Assembly (NCBI GenBank): GCA_044508215.1
Contig: JBIQID010000008.1
Span: forward strand, 1-53,402
Direction of reading: 5' to 3'
DNA length: 53,402 nt
Source: JAEZFI01 sp044508215
GTDB taxonomy: Bacteria > Actinomycetota > Acidimicrobiia > Acidimicrobiales > Microtrichaceae
Shown: piece after piece, positions 1-8,635 of the stretch
How the letters are laid out: every line of letters starts with the position of its first letter
Position numbering within the stretch: position 1 is the first letter of the stretch
Made by a program: the position numbers and the translations under genes
The notes under the pieces: generated by a model
Database searches by the model: none
The model's input: the letters and a program-made list of their open reading frames with translations, nothing else
Told to the model about the DNA's origin: nothing

Positions 1-782
1 TCGTAGCCCACGACGCCCCGCCACGTGGCGATCCGGTCGAGCTGGTCGGGCGCCTCCGCCTCGACGAGGACGAGATCGCCGGGCCAGTAGCGGCGCACGA
101 TCTCGTCCGGGCTGCCCGTGACGAGGGTGCTGCCTGCTTCGAGCACGACGACGTGGTCCGCGATCCCCTCCGCCTCGGCGAGCAGGTGTGTGCACATCAC
201 CACGGTGTGGCCCGCAGCCGCCATGCCGACGATGAGGTCGAGCACCGCGTGGGCCGATTCGGGATCGAGGCCCGAGGTCGGCTCGTCGAAGAGGAGCAGG
301 TCCGGGTCGTGGAGGACCGCCCGGGCGAGGGCCAGGCGGGTCTTCATGCCCGTGGAGTAGCCGGCGACCTGGTGGTCGAGCGCGGCGTCGATGCCGAACC
401 GCGCTGCCGCACCACGGATGCGCTCGTCGACCTCGTGGCGCGGGACGCCCCGTCCGGCCACGCCGTAGAGGCGCGCCGAGTAGAGGAGGTTGTCCCAGCC
501 GCTCAGGCGGTCGTACAGCGCCGGCTTGGCCGACACCACCCCACAGCGCGGGCGAACCGCGTCGCCGTCGGTGCGGGGGTCGAGGCCGAACGTGGCGATG
601 GTGCCCTCGGCGGGGGAGAGCGCACCGGTGATCGCCCGGATGGCGGTCGTCTTCCCGGCGCCGTTCGGGCCGAGCAGCACGGTGACCGCGTTCGAGGGCA
701 CCACGAACGACAGCTGGTCGAGCGCTGTCACCTCCCCGAACCGATGGGTCACCCCGTCCATGCGGACGGCCGGTTCGCCCAC
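1..782 (-). CDS. ABC transporter ATP-binding protein (3' end outside window)
   Basis: Nucleotide-binding subunit of an ABC transporter, probably an exporter. Reading the minus strand, the Walker A motif GPNGAGKTT lies near residues 36-44. The signature STGMKTRLALARA is followed by Walker B LLLFDEP, the D-loop SGLDPES, and the switch His in MCTHLLAEAE. Order and spacing are those of the DrrA/CcmA-like ABC-2 ATPases. The proposed start is the GTG at 782-780, preceded by AGAGG; an internal ATG at 761 is the alternative, but starting there would leave only a very short first strand. The C-terminus continues beyond base 1, so the permease partner is not visible. The gene is divergent from ruvC. 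The substrate cannot be told from the sequence. Confidence 0.9.
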   Translation of the reverse strand, partial: MGEPAVRMDGVTHRFGEVTALDQLSFVVPSNAVTVLLGPNGAGKTTAIRAITGALSPAEGTIATFGLDPRTDGDAVRPRCGVVSAKPALYDRLSGWDNLLYSARLYGVAGRGVPRHEVDERIRGAAARFGIDAALDHQVAGYSTGMKTRLALARAVLHDPDLLLFDEPTSGLDPESAHAVLDLIVGMAAAGHTVVMCTHLLAEAEGIADHVVVLEAGSTLVTGSPDEIVRRYWPGDLVLVEAEAPDQLDRIATWRGVVGY

Positions 783-909
783 CGGACCTCTGTCGGCGCC
801 CTGCTCCGTGCTGCTGTGCGGTCCCACGGACCGGTTCTCGGCACGGCGACGCCGCAAGTGGAGCTTTCGCCGGTCTGGGGAGGTCCGCGAACCGGCCGAC
901 CGGCCGCGC

Positions 910-915
910 TAGGGT
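910..915 (+). promoter_or_regulatory. -10 element TAGGGT for ruvC (leaderless)
   Basis: TAGGGT ends 7 nt before the GTG start of ruvC, so transcription would begin at or next to the start codon. There is no convincing Shine-Dalgarno sequence before that GTG. No TTGACA-like -35 box is evident. Confidence 0.5.
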
Positions 916-922
916 CGTACAC

Positions 923-1468
923 GTGTTCGTGTTGGGTGTGGATCCCGGTCTGTCCCGCTGCGGGTACTGCGCCCTCGAGGTGGACCGGCGTGGCAGCCGC
1001 CCCGTGGCGCTCGGCGTGATCACCACGCCGCCGGACGCGCCGGTGCCGATGCGCCTGGCCGAGCTGCAGCGCGAGTTCCGTTCGCTCTTCGACGAGGTCC
1101 GGCCCTCGGTGGTCGCGGTCGAGCGCGTCCTGTTCCAGGTGAACGTGCGCACCGCCATGGGGGTCGGCCAGGCCTCCGGCGTGGTCATGGCCGAGGCCGC
1201 CGGCCGTGGCTGCGAGGTGGTCGAGTACTCGCCCAACCAGGTGAAGGAGGCGGTCACCGGCTCGGGCAACGCCGACAAGGAGCAGGTCGCCGCCATGGTG
1301 ACCACCCTGCTGGGCCTGCGGACCACCCCGAAGCCCGCCGACGCTGCCGACGCCGCCGCCATCGCGCTCTGCCACGTGGCGTTCGCCCCGATGCGTGCCG
1401 CCAGCGCCCGCGCCGAAGCCCTCGCGCCTCGCACCACGGCGCCGCTCCATGCCGGGGCACGACGGTGA
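923..1468 (+). CDS. ruvC: Crossover junction endodeoxyribonuclease RuvC
   Basis: Holliday junction resolvase, 181 aa. It cuts symmetrically related strands of four-way junctions after RuvAB branch migration. The acidic catalytic residues are visible: Asp in VDPGLSRCG at the N-terminus, Glu in VAVERVLF (about residue 68), and the C-terminal Asp pair in ADAADAAAIALCH. Length fits the family (about 170-190 aa). GTG start at 923; the stop overlaps the ruvA start in a GTGA tetranucleotide, so ruvC, ruvA and ruvB should be translationally coupled. The last 20 or so residues form an Ala/Arg-rich tail. Confidence 0.96.
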   Translation: MFVLGVDPGLSRCGYCALEVDRRGSRPVALGVITTPPDAPVPMRLAELQREFRSLFDEVRPSVVAVERVLFQVNVRTAMGVGQASGVVMAEAAGRGCEVVEYSPNQVKEAVTGSGNADKEQVAAMVTTLLGLRTTPKPADAADAAAIALCHVAFAPMRAASARAEALAPRTTAPLHAGARR

Positions 1469-2067
1469 TCGGGTCGCTCCGCGGCGCCGTCGTCGACCGC
1501 GACGGCGCCGAGCTGCTGGTCGAGGTGGCGGGCATCGGCCACCGTGTGATGTGCACCCCGTCCACGGCTGCCGAGCTGGGCGCAGCGCCCGGCGAGGTCT
1601 TCGTGTGGATCCACCACCAGGTGCGCGAGGACGCCCAGACCCTCTACGGCTTCTCGCAGCGCGACGAGCGATCGGTGTTCGAGACGCTGATCTCCACGCA
1701 CGGCGTGGGTCCCTCGCTGGCGCTGGCCATCCTGTCGGTGCACTCCCCGAAGGCGCTGCGCCTGGCGATCGCCACCGACGACGTCGCGGCCCTGTGCCTC
1801 GTCCCCGGTGTGGGCCGCAAGACCGCTGCCCGCCTGCTGGTCGAGCTGAAGAGCCGGCTCGACCTGGGCGACGTCGACGTGTCCGAGCTCGGCGACGGGA
1901 CGTCGGCCTCCACGGCCGCGCCGAGCGCCCACGCGGACGTCCGCGACGCCCTGGTGGGCCTGGGCTACGGCCCCGACGAGGTCACCGCCGTGCTCCGCGA
2001 GCTGCCCAGCGAGGGTGACTCGGCCGACCTCCTGCGCCAGGCGCTCTCCACCATGGGGGCGCGCTGA
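1465..2067 (+). CDS. ruvA: Holliday junction branch migration protein RuvA
   Basis: DNA-binding subunit (200 aa) that holds the Holliday junction and loads the RuvB motor. The N-terminal OB fold begins MIGSLRGAVVDRDGAELLVEVAG. Helix-hairpin-helix segments follow, including the VGPSLALAILS and VPGVGRKTAARLLVELK stretches. The C-terminal domain III, which contacts RuvB, includes VRDALVGLGYGPDEV. GTG start within GTGA, overlapping ruvC by 4 bp; the stop overlaps the ruvB ATG by one base (TGATG). Confidence 0.96.
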   Translation: MIGSLRGAVVDRDGAELLVEVAGIGHRVMCTPSTAAELGAAPGEVFVWIHHQVREDAQTLYGFSQRDERSVFETLISTHGVGPSLALAILSVHSPKALRLAIATDDVAALCLVPGVGRKTAARLLVELKSRLDLGDVDVSELGDGTSASTAAPSAHADVRDALVGLGYGPDEVTAVLRELPSEGDSADLLRQALSTMGAR

Positions 2068-3155
2068 TGCGCGACGAGCTCCTCACCGGCGAGCAGCTCC
2101 CCGGCGACGTCGACGGTCCGCTGGTCGACGACCTCGCCGACCGCGAGGCACCCGAGCGCGGGGCCGACCTGGTCGCCCTCCGTCCTCGCACGCTCGGCGA
2201 GTTCGTGGGCCAGCGCGAGCTGAAGGACCGCCTGCGGATCATCCTCGAAGCGGCTCGGCGACGCGGCCAGGCGGCCGACCACCTGCTGTTCGCCGGTCCG
2301 CCCGGCCTGGGCAAGACGACGCTCGCCGGCATCGTGGCGAACGAGATGGAGGTCCAGCTCCACATCACCTCCGGGCCCACCCTGGAACGTGCCGGCGACC
2401 TCGCTGCCATCCTCACGAAGCTGGGCGAGGGCGACGTGCTCTTCATCGACGAGATCCACCGCCTCTCCCGGACGGTGGAGGAGGTGCTCTACCCCGCGGT
2501 GGAGGACTTCCAGCTCGACATCGTGCTGGGCAAGGGGCCGGCCGCCCGCTCGATCAGGCTCGACCTGCCTCGCTTCACGCTGGTGGGCGCCACCACCCGC
2601 ACCGGCCTCATCACCGGGCCCCTGCGGGACCGCTTCGGGATGGTCGCCCGCCTCGACTTCTACGAGACGTCCGACCTCGAGTCGATCGTCGCTCGCGCCG
2701 CCCAGATCGTGGCGGCCGACATCGACGCGGGCGGCGCCCGCGAGATCGCTCGCCGCAGCCGCGGCACGCCCCGCATCGCGAACCGCCTGCTGCGCCGCGT
2801 CCGGGACTACGCCGAGGTCGAGGGCGACGGACACATCGATGCCGCCGTGGCAGCCGAGGGGTTGGCGGTGTTCGGCGTCGACGGCCTCGGCCTCGACAAG
2901 GTCGACCGCTCCATCCTGGAGGCCATCTGCGACCGCTTCGGCGGGGGCCCGGTGGGCCTCTCGACGCTCGCCATCTCGGTCGCCGAGCCCACCGAGACCG
3001 TCGAGGACGTCCACGAGCCGTTCCTCATCCAGCAGGGCCTCCTGATGCGCACGCCGCGGGGACGCGTCGCCACGCCCGCCGCCTGGCGGCACCTGGGCCT
3101 CGTGCCGCCGCCGTCCGCGCACACCCAGCAGGACCCGAACCTCTTCGAGGCCTGA
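2067..3155 (+). CDS. ruvB: Holliday junction branch migration helicase RuvB
   Basis: AAA+ motor of the RuvAB branch migration complex, 362 aa. Walker A is GPPGLGKTTLA (about residues 79-89) and Walker B with the following His is FIDEIHR. The sensor/arginine-finger region is GATTRTGLITGPLRDRFG. A C-terminal winged-helix domain (about residues 280-345) contains RGRVATPAAWRHLG. The first 35 residues are an acidic extension before the conserved LRPRTLGEFVGQ. The gene overlaps ruvA by one base and is probably the last gene of the ruv operon, since the next gene has its own promoter-like element. Confidence 0.97.
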   Translation: MRDELLTGEQLPGDVDGPLVDDLADREAPERGADLVALRPRTLGEFVGQRELKDRLRIILEAARRRGQAADHLLFAGPPGLGKTTLAGIVANEMEVQLHITSGPTLERAGDLAAILTKLGEGDVLFIDEIHRLSRTVEEVLYPAVEDFQLDIVLGKGPAARSIRLDLPRFTLVGATTRTGLITGPLRDRFGMVARLDFYETSDLESIVARAAQIVAADIDAGGAREIARRSRGTPRIANRLLRRVRDYAEVEGDGHIDAAVAAEGLAVFGVDGLGLDKVDRSILEAICDRFGGGPVGLSTLAISVAEPTETVEDVHEPFLIQQGLLMRTPRGRVATPAAWRHLGLVPPPSAHTQQDPNLFEA

Positions 3156-3183
3156 AGCCCGGACCAGGCCCCAGCAGTAGGGA

Positions 3184-3189
3184 TAGCTT
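3184..3189 (+). promoter_or_regulatory. -10 element TAGCTT for the F420-type oxidoreductase gene
   Basis: TAGCTT ends 7 nt before the ATG at 3197, the same spacing as at ruvC. It lies in the 41-base gap after ruvB and suggests an independent leaderless transcript. Confidence 0.45.
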
Positions 3190-3196
3190 GCCGGGG

Positions 3197-4063
3197 ATGG
3201 ACTTCGGCATCGACTTCGCACGGTTCACCTGGGAAGGCGGAGACGCGGCCCTCGGCGGCATCGCTGCCGACGCCATCCGCATGTCCGACGAGGGCGGGTT
3301 CTCCACCGTCGCTGCGATGGACCACTTCTTCCAGATCCCAGTGGTGGGCCCCCGCACCGAGCCGATGCTCGAGGGCTACACCTTCCTCGGCTTCGCAGCC
3401 GCGATCACCGAGCGCGTGATGCTGCAGCTGCTCGTCACCGGCGTGACCTACCGGCACCCCGGCATCCTGGCGAAGACCGTCACCACCCTCGACGTGCTGT
3501 CGGGCGGGCGCGCCCGCCTGGGGATCGGTGCCGCGTGGAACGAGGAGGAGCACGTCGGCCTCGGAGTCCCGTTCCCGTCCACGTCGGAGCGGTTCGAGAT
3601 GCTCGACGAGACCCTCGCCATCTGCCGTCAGATGTGGAGCGACGACGACGGGCCCTACGAGGGCAAGCACTTCCAGCTCGCCGAGACGCTGAGCTCACCC
3701 CAGAACGTGGGCGGGCCGCCGCCCATCCAGATCGGAGGGATGGGCCCGAACAAGACGCTCCGCCTCGCTGCGCGGCACGCGCAGGAGGTCAACTGGTTCC
3801 CGGTCGGCAAGGAGAAGTTCCTGGAGGCGAAGGACACCCTCGCCCGCCACTGCGAGGCCGAGGGACGTGGCGTCGAGGACATCCGCATCACGGTGCTCCT
3901 CATGCCACCCGCGCCCGGCAAGGACGCGAAGTGGCTGGAGAAGGCCGCAATGTACGCCGAGCTGGGCGCGTCGGAGATCTACGTGACCCCTGCCTCGGAT
4001 GATCCGCGGGTCGACATCGAGCGCTACCAGCGCGACCTGCTCGAGGCCGTCACCGCGATGTAG
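3197..4063 (+). CDS. LLM-class F420-dependent oxidoreductase
   Basis: Member of the luciferase-like monooxygenase superfamily (TIM barrel), 288 aa. In actinobacteria such proteins usually use the deazaflavin F420. Family landmarks include AMDHFFQIP near residue 39, VTGVTYRHPGILAKTVTTLDVLSGGRARLGIGAAWNEEEH (read here in parts; about residues 81-118), the SERFEMLDETL helix and PPIQIGGMGPNKTLRLAARHA. The substrate is not predictable. Family members include F420-dependent dehydrogenases and reductases, and FMN use cannot be excluded. The ATG at 3197 fits the TAGCTT element 7 nt upstream. The gene sits alone between ruvB and queA, and nothing in the neighbourhood indicates its role. Confidence 0.88.
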   Translation: MDFGIDFARFTWEGGDAALGGIAADAIRMSDEGGFSTVAAMDHFFQIPVVGPRTEPMLEGYTFLGFAAAITERVMLQLLVTGVTYRHPGILAKTVTTLDVLSGGRARLGIGAAWNEEEHVGLGVPFPSTSERFEMLDETLAICRQMWSDDDGPYEGKHFQLAETLSSPQNVGGPPPIQIGGMGPNKTLRLAARHAQEVNWFPVGKEKFLEAKDTLARHCEAEGRGVEDIRITVLLMPPAPGKDAKWLEKAAMYAELGASEIYVTPASDDPRVDIERYQRDLLEAVTAM

Positions 4064-4082
4064 CGCCCGGGGCGGCGCCGCC

Positions 4083-4088
4083 TAACGT
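4083..4088 (+). promoter_or_regulatory. -10 element TAACGT for queA-tgt
   Basis: TAACGT ends 9 nt before the GTG start of queA, in the 34-base gap after the oxidoreductase gene. It is likely to drive queA-tgt as a leaderless transcript. Confidence 0.45.
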
Positions 4089-4097
4089 CCCACCACC

Positions 4098-5147
4098 GTG
4101 CGGACGGACGAGCTGGACTACGAGCTGCCGACGGCAGCGATAGCGACGCAGCCGGCCGAGCCGCGGGACGCCGCCCGCCTGCTCGTCGCCACCGGGGGAG
4201 CGGTCCGCCACCAGCAGGTCACCGACCTGCCCGGCCACCTGCGGCCCGGCGACGTCGTCGTCCTGAACGACACACGGGTGCTGCCGGCACGGGTGGTCGT
4301 CCACCGTTCGACGGGCGGCGCGGGCGAAGTGCTGCTGCTCGACGAGCAGCCGGACGGCTGGTGGGAGGCGCTCGTGCGCCCGTCTCGTAAGCTGCGGTCC
4401 GGCGACGTGGTGATGGCGGGTACGGCCCCGCTCCAAGGTGAGGCCGCTCGCACTGGTCTCTCGTTCGAGGTGGGCCAGGACCTGGGGGAGGGGCGGCGGC
4501 TCGTGCGCCCGCTCCACGAGGGGACGCTCCTCGACGCGTTGCACCGCTGGGGTTCGATGCCCCTCCCGCCGTACCTCGGCGACCTCGCTCTGCCGGACCC
4601 CGAGCGGTACCAGACGGTCTACGCGGAGCGACCGGCCTCGGCGGCCGCGCCGACGGCCGGCCTCCACCTCACACCTGAGCTCCTCGAGCGGATCCGAGGG
4701 GCGGGCGCACGGGTCGTCACCGTGGAGCTGGTGGTGGGGCTGGGGACGTTCCGCCCGATCGGCACCGACACCGTCGAAGCCCACCGGATGCACCACGAGC
4801 GGTACCGCGTGCCCCCTGAGGCGTGGGATGCCGTCACGAGCGCCGAGCGTGTCCTGGCGGTGGGCACCACGTCGGTCCGGGCGATCGAGTCGGTGGCGGC
4901 GACCGGCCGCCTGGACGGCTCGACCGACCTGTTCATCACCCCGGGCTTCCCCTGGCAGGTCACCGACCTCCTGATGACGAACTTCCACCTGCCCCGGTCG
5001 TCGCTGCTCGCGATGGTCCAGGCGTTCTGCGGGCCGCGCTGGCGGGACCTGTACGGTGCGGCGCTCGCCGAGGGCTACCGCTTCCTGTCCTTCGGCGACG
5101 CAATGCTCCTCGACCGCGTCGACGAACCCGTGGAGGTCGCCCCGTGA
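4098..5147 (+). CDS. queA: S-adenosylmethionine:tRNA ribosyltransferase-isomerase QueA
   Basis: 349 aa. It transfers and isomerises the ribosyl group of AdoMet onto 7-aminomethyl-7-deazaguanine in tRNA, forming epoxyqueuosine. Diagnostic segments are the N-terminal LDYELPTAAIATQPAEPRDAARLL, the GDVVVLNDTRVLPAR stretch (about residues 51-65), AAPTAGLHLTPELLERI, VELVVGLGTFRPI and LMTNFHLPRSSLLAMV. All are hallmarks of QueA. GTG start at 4098. The 3' end overlaps tgt by GTGA (5144-5147), so the two consecutive enzymes of queuosine insertion are coupled. Confidence 0.96.
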   Translation: MRTDELDYELPTAAIATQPAEPRDAARLLVATGGAVRHQQVTDLPGHLRPGDVVVLNDTRVLPARVVVHRSTGGAGEVLLLDEQPDGWWEALVRPSRKLRSGDVVMAGTAPLQGEAARTGLSFEVGQDLGEGRRLVRPLHEGTLLDALHRWGSMPLPPYLGDLALPDPERYQTVYAERPASAAAPTAGLHLTPELLERIRGAGARVVTVELVVGLGTFRPIGTDTVEAHRMHHERYRVPPEAWDAVTSAERVLAVGTTSVRAIESVAATGRLDGSTDLFITPGFPWQVTDLLMTNFHLPRSSLLAMVQAFCGPRWRDLYGAALAEGYRFLSFGDAMLLDRVDEPVEVAP

Positions 5148-6262
5148 AGCTGCACATCGAGGTCGAGGCGACCGACGGGGCAGCGCGCACCGGGGTGGTC
5201 CGCACCGCCCGTGGGGTGATCCGCACGCCGGTCTTCATGCCGGTGGGCACGCGTGGAGCGGTCCGGGCGATCACCACCGCCGACCTGGAGCGCCTGGGCG
5301 TCGAGGTCGTGCTGGGCAACACCTACCACCTCATGCTCAGGCCCGGGGCCGACGTGATCGAGCGGCTGGGCGGGCTCCACGGCTTCGAGGACTGGGGCGG
5401 GCACGTCCTCACCGACTCGGGCGGCTACCAGGTGTTCTCCCTGGGCCCGAAGGTCACCGACGACGGCGTGGTCTTCAAGTCCACCTACGACGGCGACACG
5501 ATCCACCTCACGCCGGAGGACGCGGTCCGGATCCAAGAGCAGCTCGGCGCCGACGTGCAGATGGTCCTCGACGTCTGCACCGCGCTCCCTGCAGAGCGCC
5601 GCGAGGTCACCGAGGCCCTGCGCCGGACCGCGGACTGGGCGGCGAGGGCGCGACGGGCGCACCGCAGGACCCACGACCAGGCGCTGTTCGGCATCGTCCA
5701 GGGCGGCGCCGAGCCGGACCTCAGGCGGGAGTCGGCGCAGCGGACGGTCGAGCTCGACTTCGACGGCTACGCCGTGGGCGGCCTGTCGGTGGGGGAGCCG
5801 TGGGACGCCACGGTCGCTGCGCTCGAAGCAGCGCTGGCGGAGCTGCCGACCGACCAGCCGCGCTACTACATGGGCCTCGGCGACCCGGTCGGGATGATCG
5901 AGGCGGTCGCTCGTGGGATCGACATGATGGACTGCGTCCTGCCCACGCGACTGGCCAGGCACGGGACGATCCTGACGACCGCCGGGCGGCTCAACGTGCG
6001 GCGCGCCGACCTGGCCCGATCCGACGAGCCGCTCGACCCGCTCTGCAGCTGTGAGGTGTGCCGCCGGTACCCGCGCGGCTACCTCCGCCACCTGATGTCG
6101 GTGGGGGAGCCGACCGGGGCCACGCTGTGCACCATCCACAACGTGGCGTGGCTCCTCCGGTTCGTCGACCGCATCCGCGACGCGATCCGGGCGGGCACCC
6201 TGGATCAGCTGCGCAAGGAGACCGCAGAGGTCTGGGACCCAGCCCGCCGGCCGGCCGGCTGA
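5144..6262 (+). CDS. tgt: Queuine/preQ1 tRNA-guanine transglycosylase
   Basis: 372 aa. It exchanges guanine-34 of GUN-anticodon tRNAs for the queuosine precursor preQ1. Visible are the substrate-binding SGGYQVFSLG (about residues 92-101), GIVQGG, the GGLSVGEP loop, and the MDCVLPTRLARHG segment with the catalytic Asp region. The zinc site is built from CSCEVC and a downstream His in the C-terminal third. GTG start at 5144 overlaps queA by 4 bp. Homologues also occur in eukaryotes, but the pairing with queA indicates the bacterial preQ1-specific enzyme. Confidence 0.96.
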   Translation: MKLHIEVEATDGAARTGVVRTARGVIRTPVFMPVGTRGAVRAITTADLERLGVEVVLGNTYHLMLRPGADVIERLGGLHGFEDWGGHVLTDSGGYQVFSLGPKVTDDGVVFKSTYDGDTIHLTPEDAVRIQEQLGADVQMVLDVCTALPAERREVTEALRRTADWAARARRAHRRTHDQALFGIVQGGAEPDLRRESAQRTVELDFDGYAVGGLSVGEPWDATVAALEAALAELPTDQPRYYMGLGDPVGMIEAVARGIDMMDCVLPTRLARHGTILTTAGRLNVRRADLARSDEPLDPLCSCEVCRRYPRGYLRHLMSVGEPTGATLCTIHNVAWLLRFVDRIRDAIRAGTLDQLRKETAEVWDPARRPAG

Positions 6263-6284
6263 GCGACCACCCGCCGACCATGGT

Positions 6285-6313
6285 GTGACTGGACCCCGGC
6301 GCGCACCTAGGCT
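6285..6313 (+). promoter_or_regulatory. Promoter for yajC-secD-secF: -35 GTGACT, -10 TAGGCT
   Basis: TAGGCT (6308-6313) lies 9 nt before the yajC GTG. A GTGACT hexamer (6285-6290), matching four of six bases of TTGACA, is 17 nt further upstream. It is the best two-box promoter in the window. Confidence 0.5.
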
Positions 6314-6322
6314 CAACCCCTT

Positions 6323-6694
6323 GTGAACGTGATCTCGATCCTCGCCCAGGACAGCCAAGAGGGCGGCGGCCTCCTCAGCATCCTCATCTTGGTGCTGCCG
6401 CTCGCGGCGCTCTTCTACCTGATGATCATCCCGCAGCGGAAGCAGCGGCAGCGGCACCAGGAGTTCGTCTCGTCGCTCTCAGAAGGCGACGAGGTGGTCA
6501 CCGCCGGCGGGATCTACGGCACCATCACCCACATCGACGGCGCGGTCGTCCACCTCGAGGTGGACACCGACGTGGTGGTGCGGGTCTCGAAGTCGTCGCT
6601 GACGCGGTCGGCGTCCGAGCCCGAGGCTCCGGCTCGTGGCGGGCGCGGCTCGCAGGCCGCCGCAGCGTCCGACGACGCCGACGACGCCGGCTGA
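6323..6694 (+). CDS. yajC: Preprotein translocase accessory subunit YajC
   Basis: 123 aa. A single N-terminal membrane helix (LLSILILVLPLAALFYLMII, about residues 17-36) is followed by the family motif PQRKQRQRHQEF and the conserved core GDEVVTAGGIYGTITHIDG. The C-terminal 35 residues are a low-complexity Ala/Ser/Asp tail. YajC associates with SecDF at the Sec translocon. It is followed after 45 bases by secD and secF, the canonical order. GTG start at 6323, 9 nt after a TAGGCT element with no ribosome-binding site. Confidence 0.94.
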   Translation: MNVISILAQDSQEGGGLLSILILVLPLAALFYLMIIPQRKQRQRHQEFVSSLSEGDEVVTAGGIYGTITHIDGAVVHLEVDTDVVVRVSKSSLTRSASEPEAPARGGRGSQAAAASDDADDAG

Positions 6695-6739
6695 CGCGCC
6701 CGGTCAACCTCCCACTCGAACGGCCGACCAGAGGCACGC

Positions 6740-8635
6740 ATGCACAAACGTCCCGTCTTCCCCGCGATCGTCACCGCCGTGGTGGTGCTCGCGGCATTCG
6801 TCCTCACGTTGATCTTCGCTGATGCTCCGCGCCTCGGCCTCGACCTGCAGGGTGGCGTCTCCGTGGTGCTCACCCCCCGGGCGAGGGGCAACGCCAACGC
6901 TGCCGTCCCCCGCGAGTCCCTCGAGCAGACCAAGCAGATCATCGACGAGCGCGTGAACGGCATCGGCGTGGCCGAGTCGGAGGTCACCGTGCAGGGCGGC
7001 AACATCGTGGTGCAGCTGCCCGGCATCAAGGACCAGGACACGGCGCTCGAGGTGGTGGGCACCACCGCCGAGCTCACGTTCCGTCCGGTCCTCGAGAACC
7101 TCGGCGCCACCCTCACGCCGTCGCAGCGGAGCGACCTGGAGGAGACCCGGGACCGCCTCCGTGCCGAGCTGGAGATCCCCGAAGGCGTCACCGCCCAGCA
7201 GGTCTACGAGTCCGAGCGTGCCGGCCGAGGCGATGTCATCCCCACCGAGGGCGACGAGGGCGCCGGCGGCGGCGAGGGCGACGAGGGCGCCGTGGTCACC
7301 TCCACGAGCGCGCCTGCCACCTCGGCGCCGCCCACGACCGCGGCCGAGGGGAACGGCACCGGTGGCTCCCGGTCGGTGAAGGGGCGGCAGGACACGACGG
7401 CACCCGCCGGTGACGAGCCGACCACGACCGTCCCCGTGACCACGACCACCATCGACCCTGCACCGAAGAACGAGTGGGGGATCCCGGTCTACGGCGACGA
7501 GAACGGCGCGTTCACCGAGGAGTTCAACGAGCTGGTGCAGGCGGAGGCGGCGCTGGCGCAGGCCGACGCCGACCTCACCGACCGCCTCGAGGACGACCCG
7601 ACGAAGGAGGCGATCCTCGCCGGCCGGTTCAGCCAGAGCTCCGACGGGGCCGAGTTCGGCAAGCCGATCTACCGCCTCGGACCCGCGCTGGTGTCCGGCG
7701 ACACGATCGAGGGTGCGACCGCCACGATCCAGCAGGGCCAGTGGATGGTGCTCCCCACCTTCAAGTCGGGCGCGGACGGCATCGACAAGTTCAACGACGC
7801 CGCCTCCAAGTGCTACTCCCGGGCGGAGGAGTGCCCCCTCGGATCGCTCGCCGTGGTGCTCGACGGCGAGGTCCTGACCGCTCCGGAGATCCAGGAGCCG
7901 CGGTTCAGCCGCGACCAGGTGCAGATCACCGGGGCCTTCAAGGAGGAAGAGGCCAAGCAGGTGGCGATCTCCCTCAAGTACGGCGCGCTGCCGCTGGTGC
8001 TCGAGCAGCAGCAGGTGCAGACGGTCTCCGCAACGCTCGGCAAGGGCGCCCTGCAGGCAGCGCTGATCGCCGGCGCCATCGGCGTGGCGCTGATCGGCCT
8101 CTACCTGATCGTGTACTACCGGCTCCTCGGGATCATCACGCTGGTGACCCTGCTCTGGTCGGGCCTCACCACGTGGATCCTCATCTGTTGGGGCGGTGAG
8201 TGGTGGAGCCTCACGCTCACCCTCGCCGGCATCGTCGGCATGATCGTGTCGATCGGCATGTCGCTCGACTCGTCGATCGTCTACTACGAGAACCTCAAGG
8301 AGGACGTGCACAACGGCCGGACCCTCCGCTCGGCGGTCAGCCGGTCGTTCGACGGTGCGTTCGGCACGATCGTGAAGGCCAACTCGTCCTCGTTCATCGG
8401 CGCGGTGATCCTCTACCTGCTGTCGATCGGTCCGGTGAAGGGCTTCGCGTTCTTCCTCGCGATCACCACCGTGTTCGACGTGCTGTTCACCTATTCGTTC
8501 ACCCGGCCTGCGGTGATCGCTGCGGCCACCGGGAAGCTGGGGTCGAAGCCGTCGAGGTTCGGGATCCCGGCGCCCCGCACCGGTCCGCACGGCACCGCCC
8601 CTGCTGCGGCCACGAGCACGGAGGTGGCGGGCTGA
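6740..8635 (+). CDS. secD: Protein translocase subunit SecD
   Basis: 631 aa RND-type membrane protein that uses proton flow to pull exported proteins through SecYEG. Membrane helix 1 is near residues 8-28, followed by the LGLDLQGG motif. The large extracytoplasmic P1 region contains an insertion of about 85 low-complexity residues (about 160-245) rich in Gly/Glu and then Thr/Pro. Five C-terminal membrane helices start at about residue 435 and include the SIGMSLDSSIVYYENLKED stretch. The insertion is unusual compared with E. coli SecD, but similar Thr-rich linkers occur in other exported proteins of this window. ATG at 6740 with AGAGG upstream; the stop overlaps secF (TGATG). Confidence 0.95.
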   Translation: MHKRPVFPAIVTAVVVLAAFVLTLIFADAPRLGLDLQGGVSVVLTPRARGNANAAVPRESLEQTKQIIDERVNGIGVAESEVTVQGGNIVVQLPGIKDQDTALEVVGTTAELTFRPVLENLGATLTPSQRSDLEETRDRLRAELEIPEGVTAQQVYESERAGRGDVIPTEGDEGAGGGEGDEGAVVTSTSAPATSAPPTTAAEGNGTGGSRSVKGRQDTTAPAGDEPTTTVPVTTTTIDPAPKNEWGIPVYGDENGAFTEEFNELVQAEAALAQADADLTDRLEDDPTKEAILAGRFSQSSDGAEFGKPIYRLGPALVSGDTIEGATATIQQGQWMVLPTFKSGADGIDKFNDAASKCYSRAEECPLGSLAVVLDGEVLTAPEIQEPRFSRDQVQITGAFKEEEAKQVAISLKYGALPLVLEQQQVQTVSATLGKGALQAALIAGAIGVALIGLYLIVYYRLLGIITLVTLLWSGLTTWILICWGGEWWSLTLTLAGIVGMIVSIGMSLDSSIVYYENLKEDVHNGRTLRSAVSRSFDGAFGTIVKANSSSFIGAVILYLLSIGPVKGFAFFLAITTVFDVLFTYSFTRPAVIAAATGKLGSKPSRFGIPAPRTGPHGTAPAAATSTEVAG

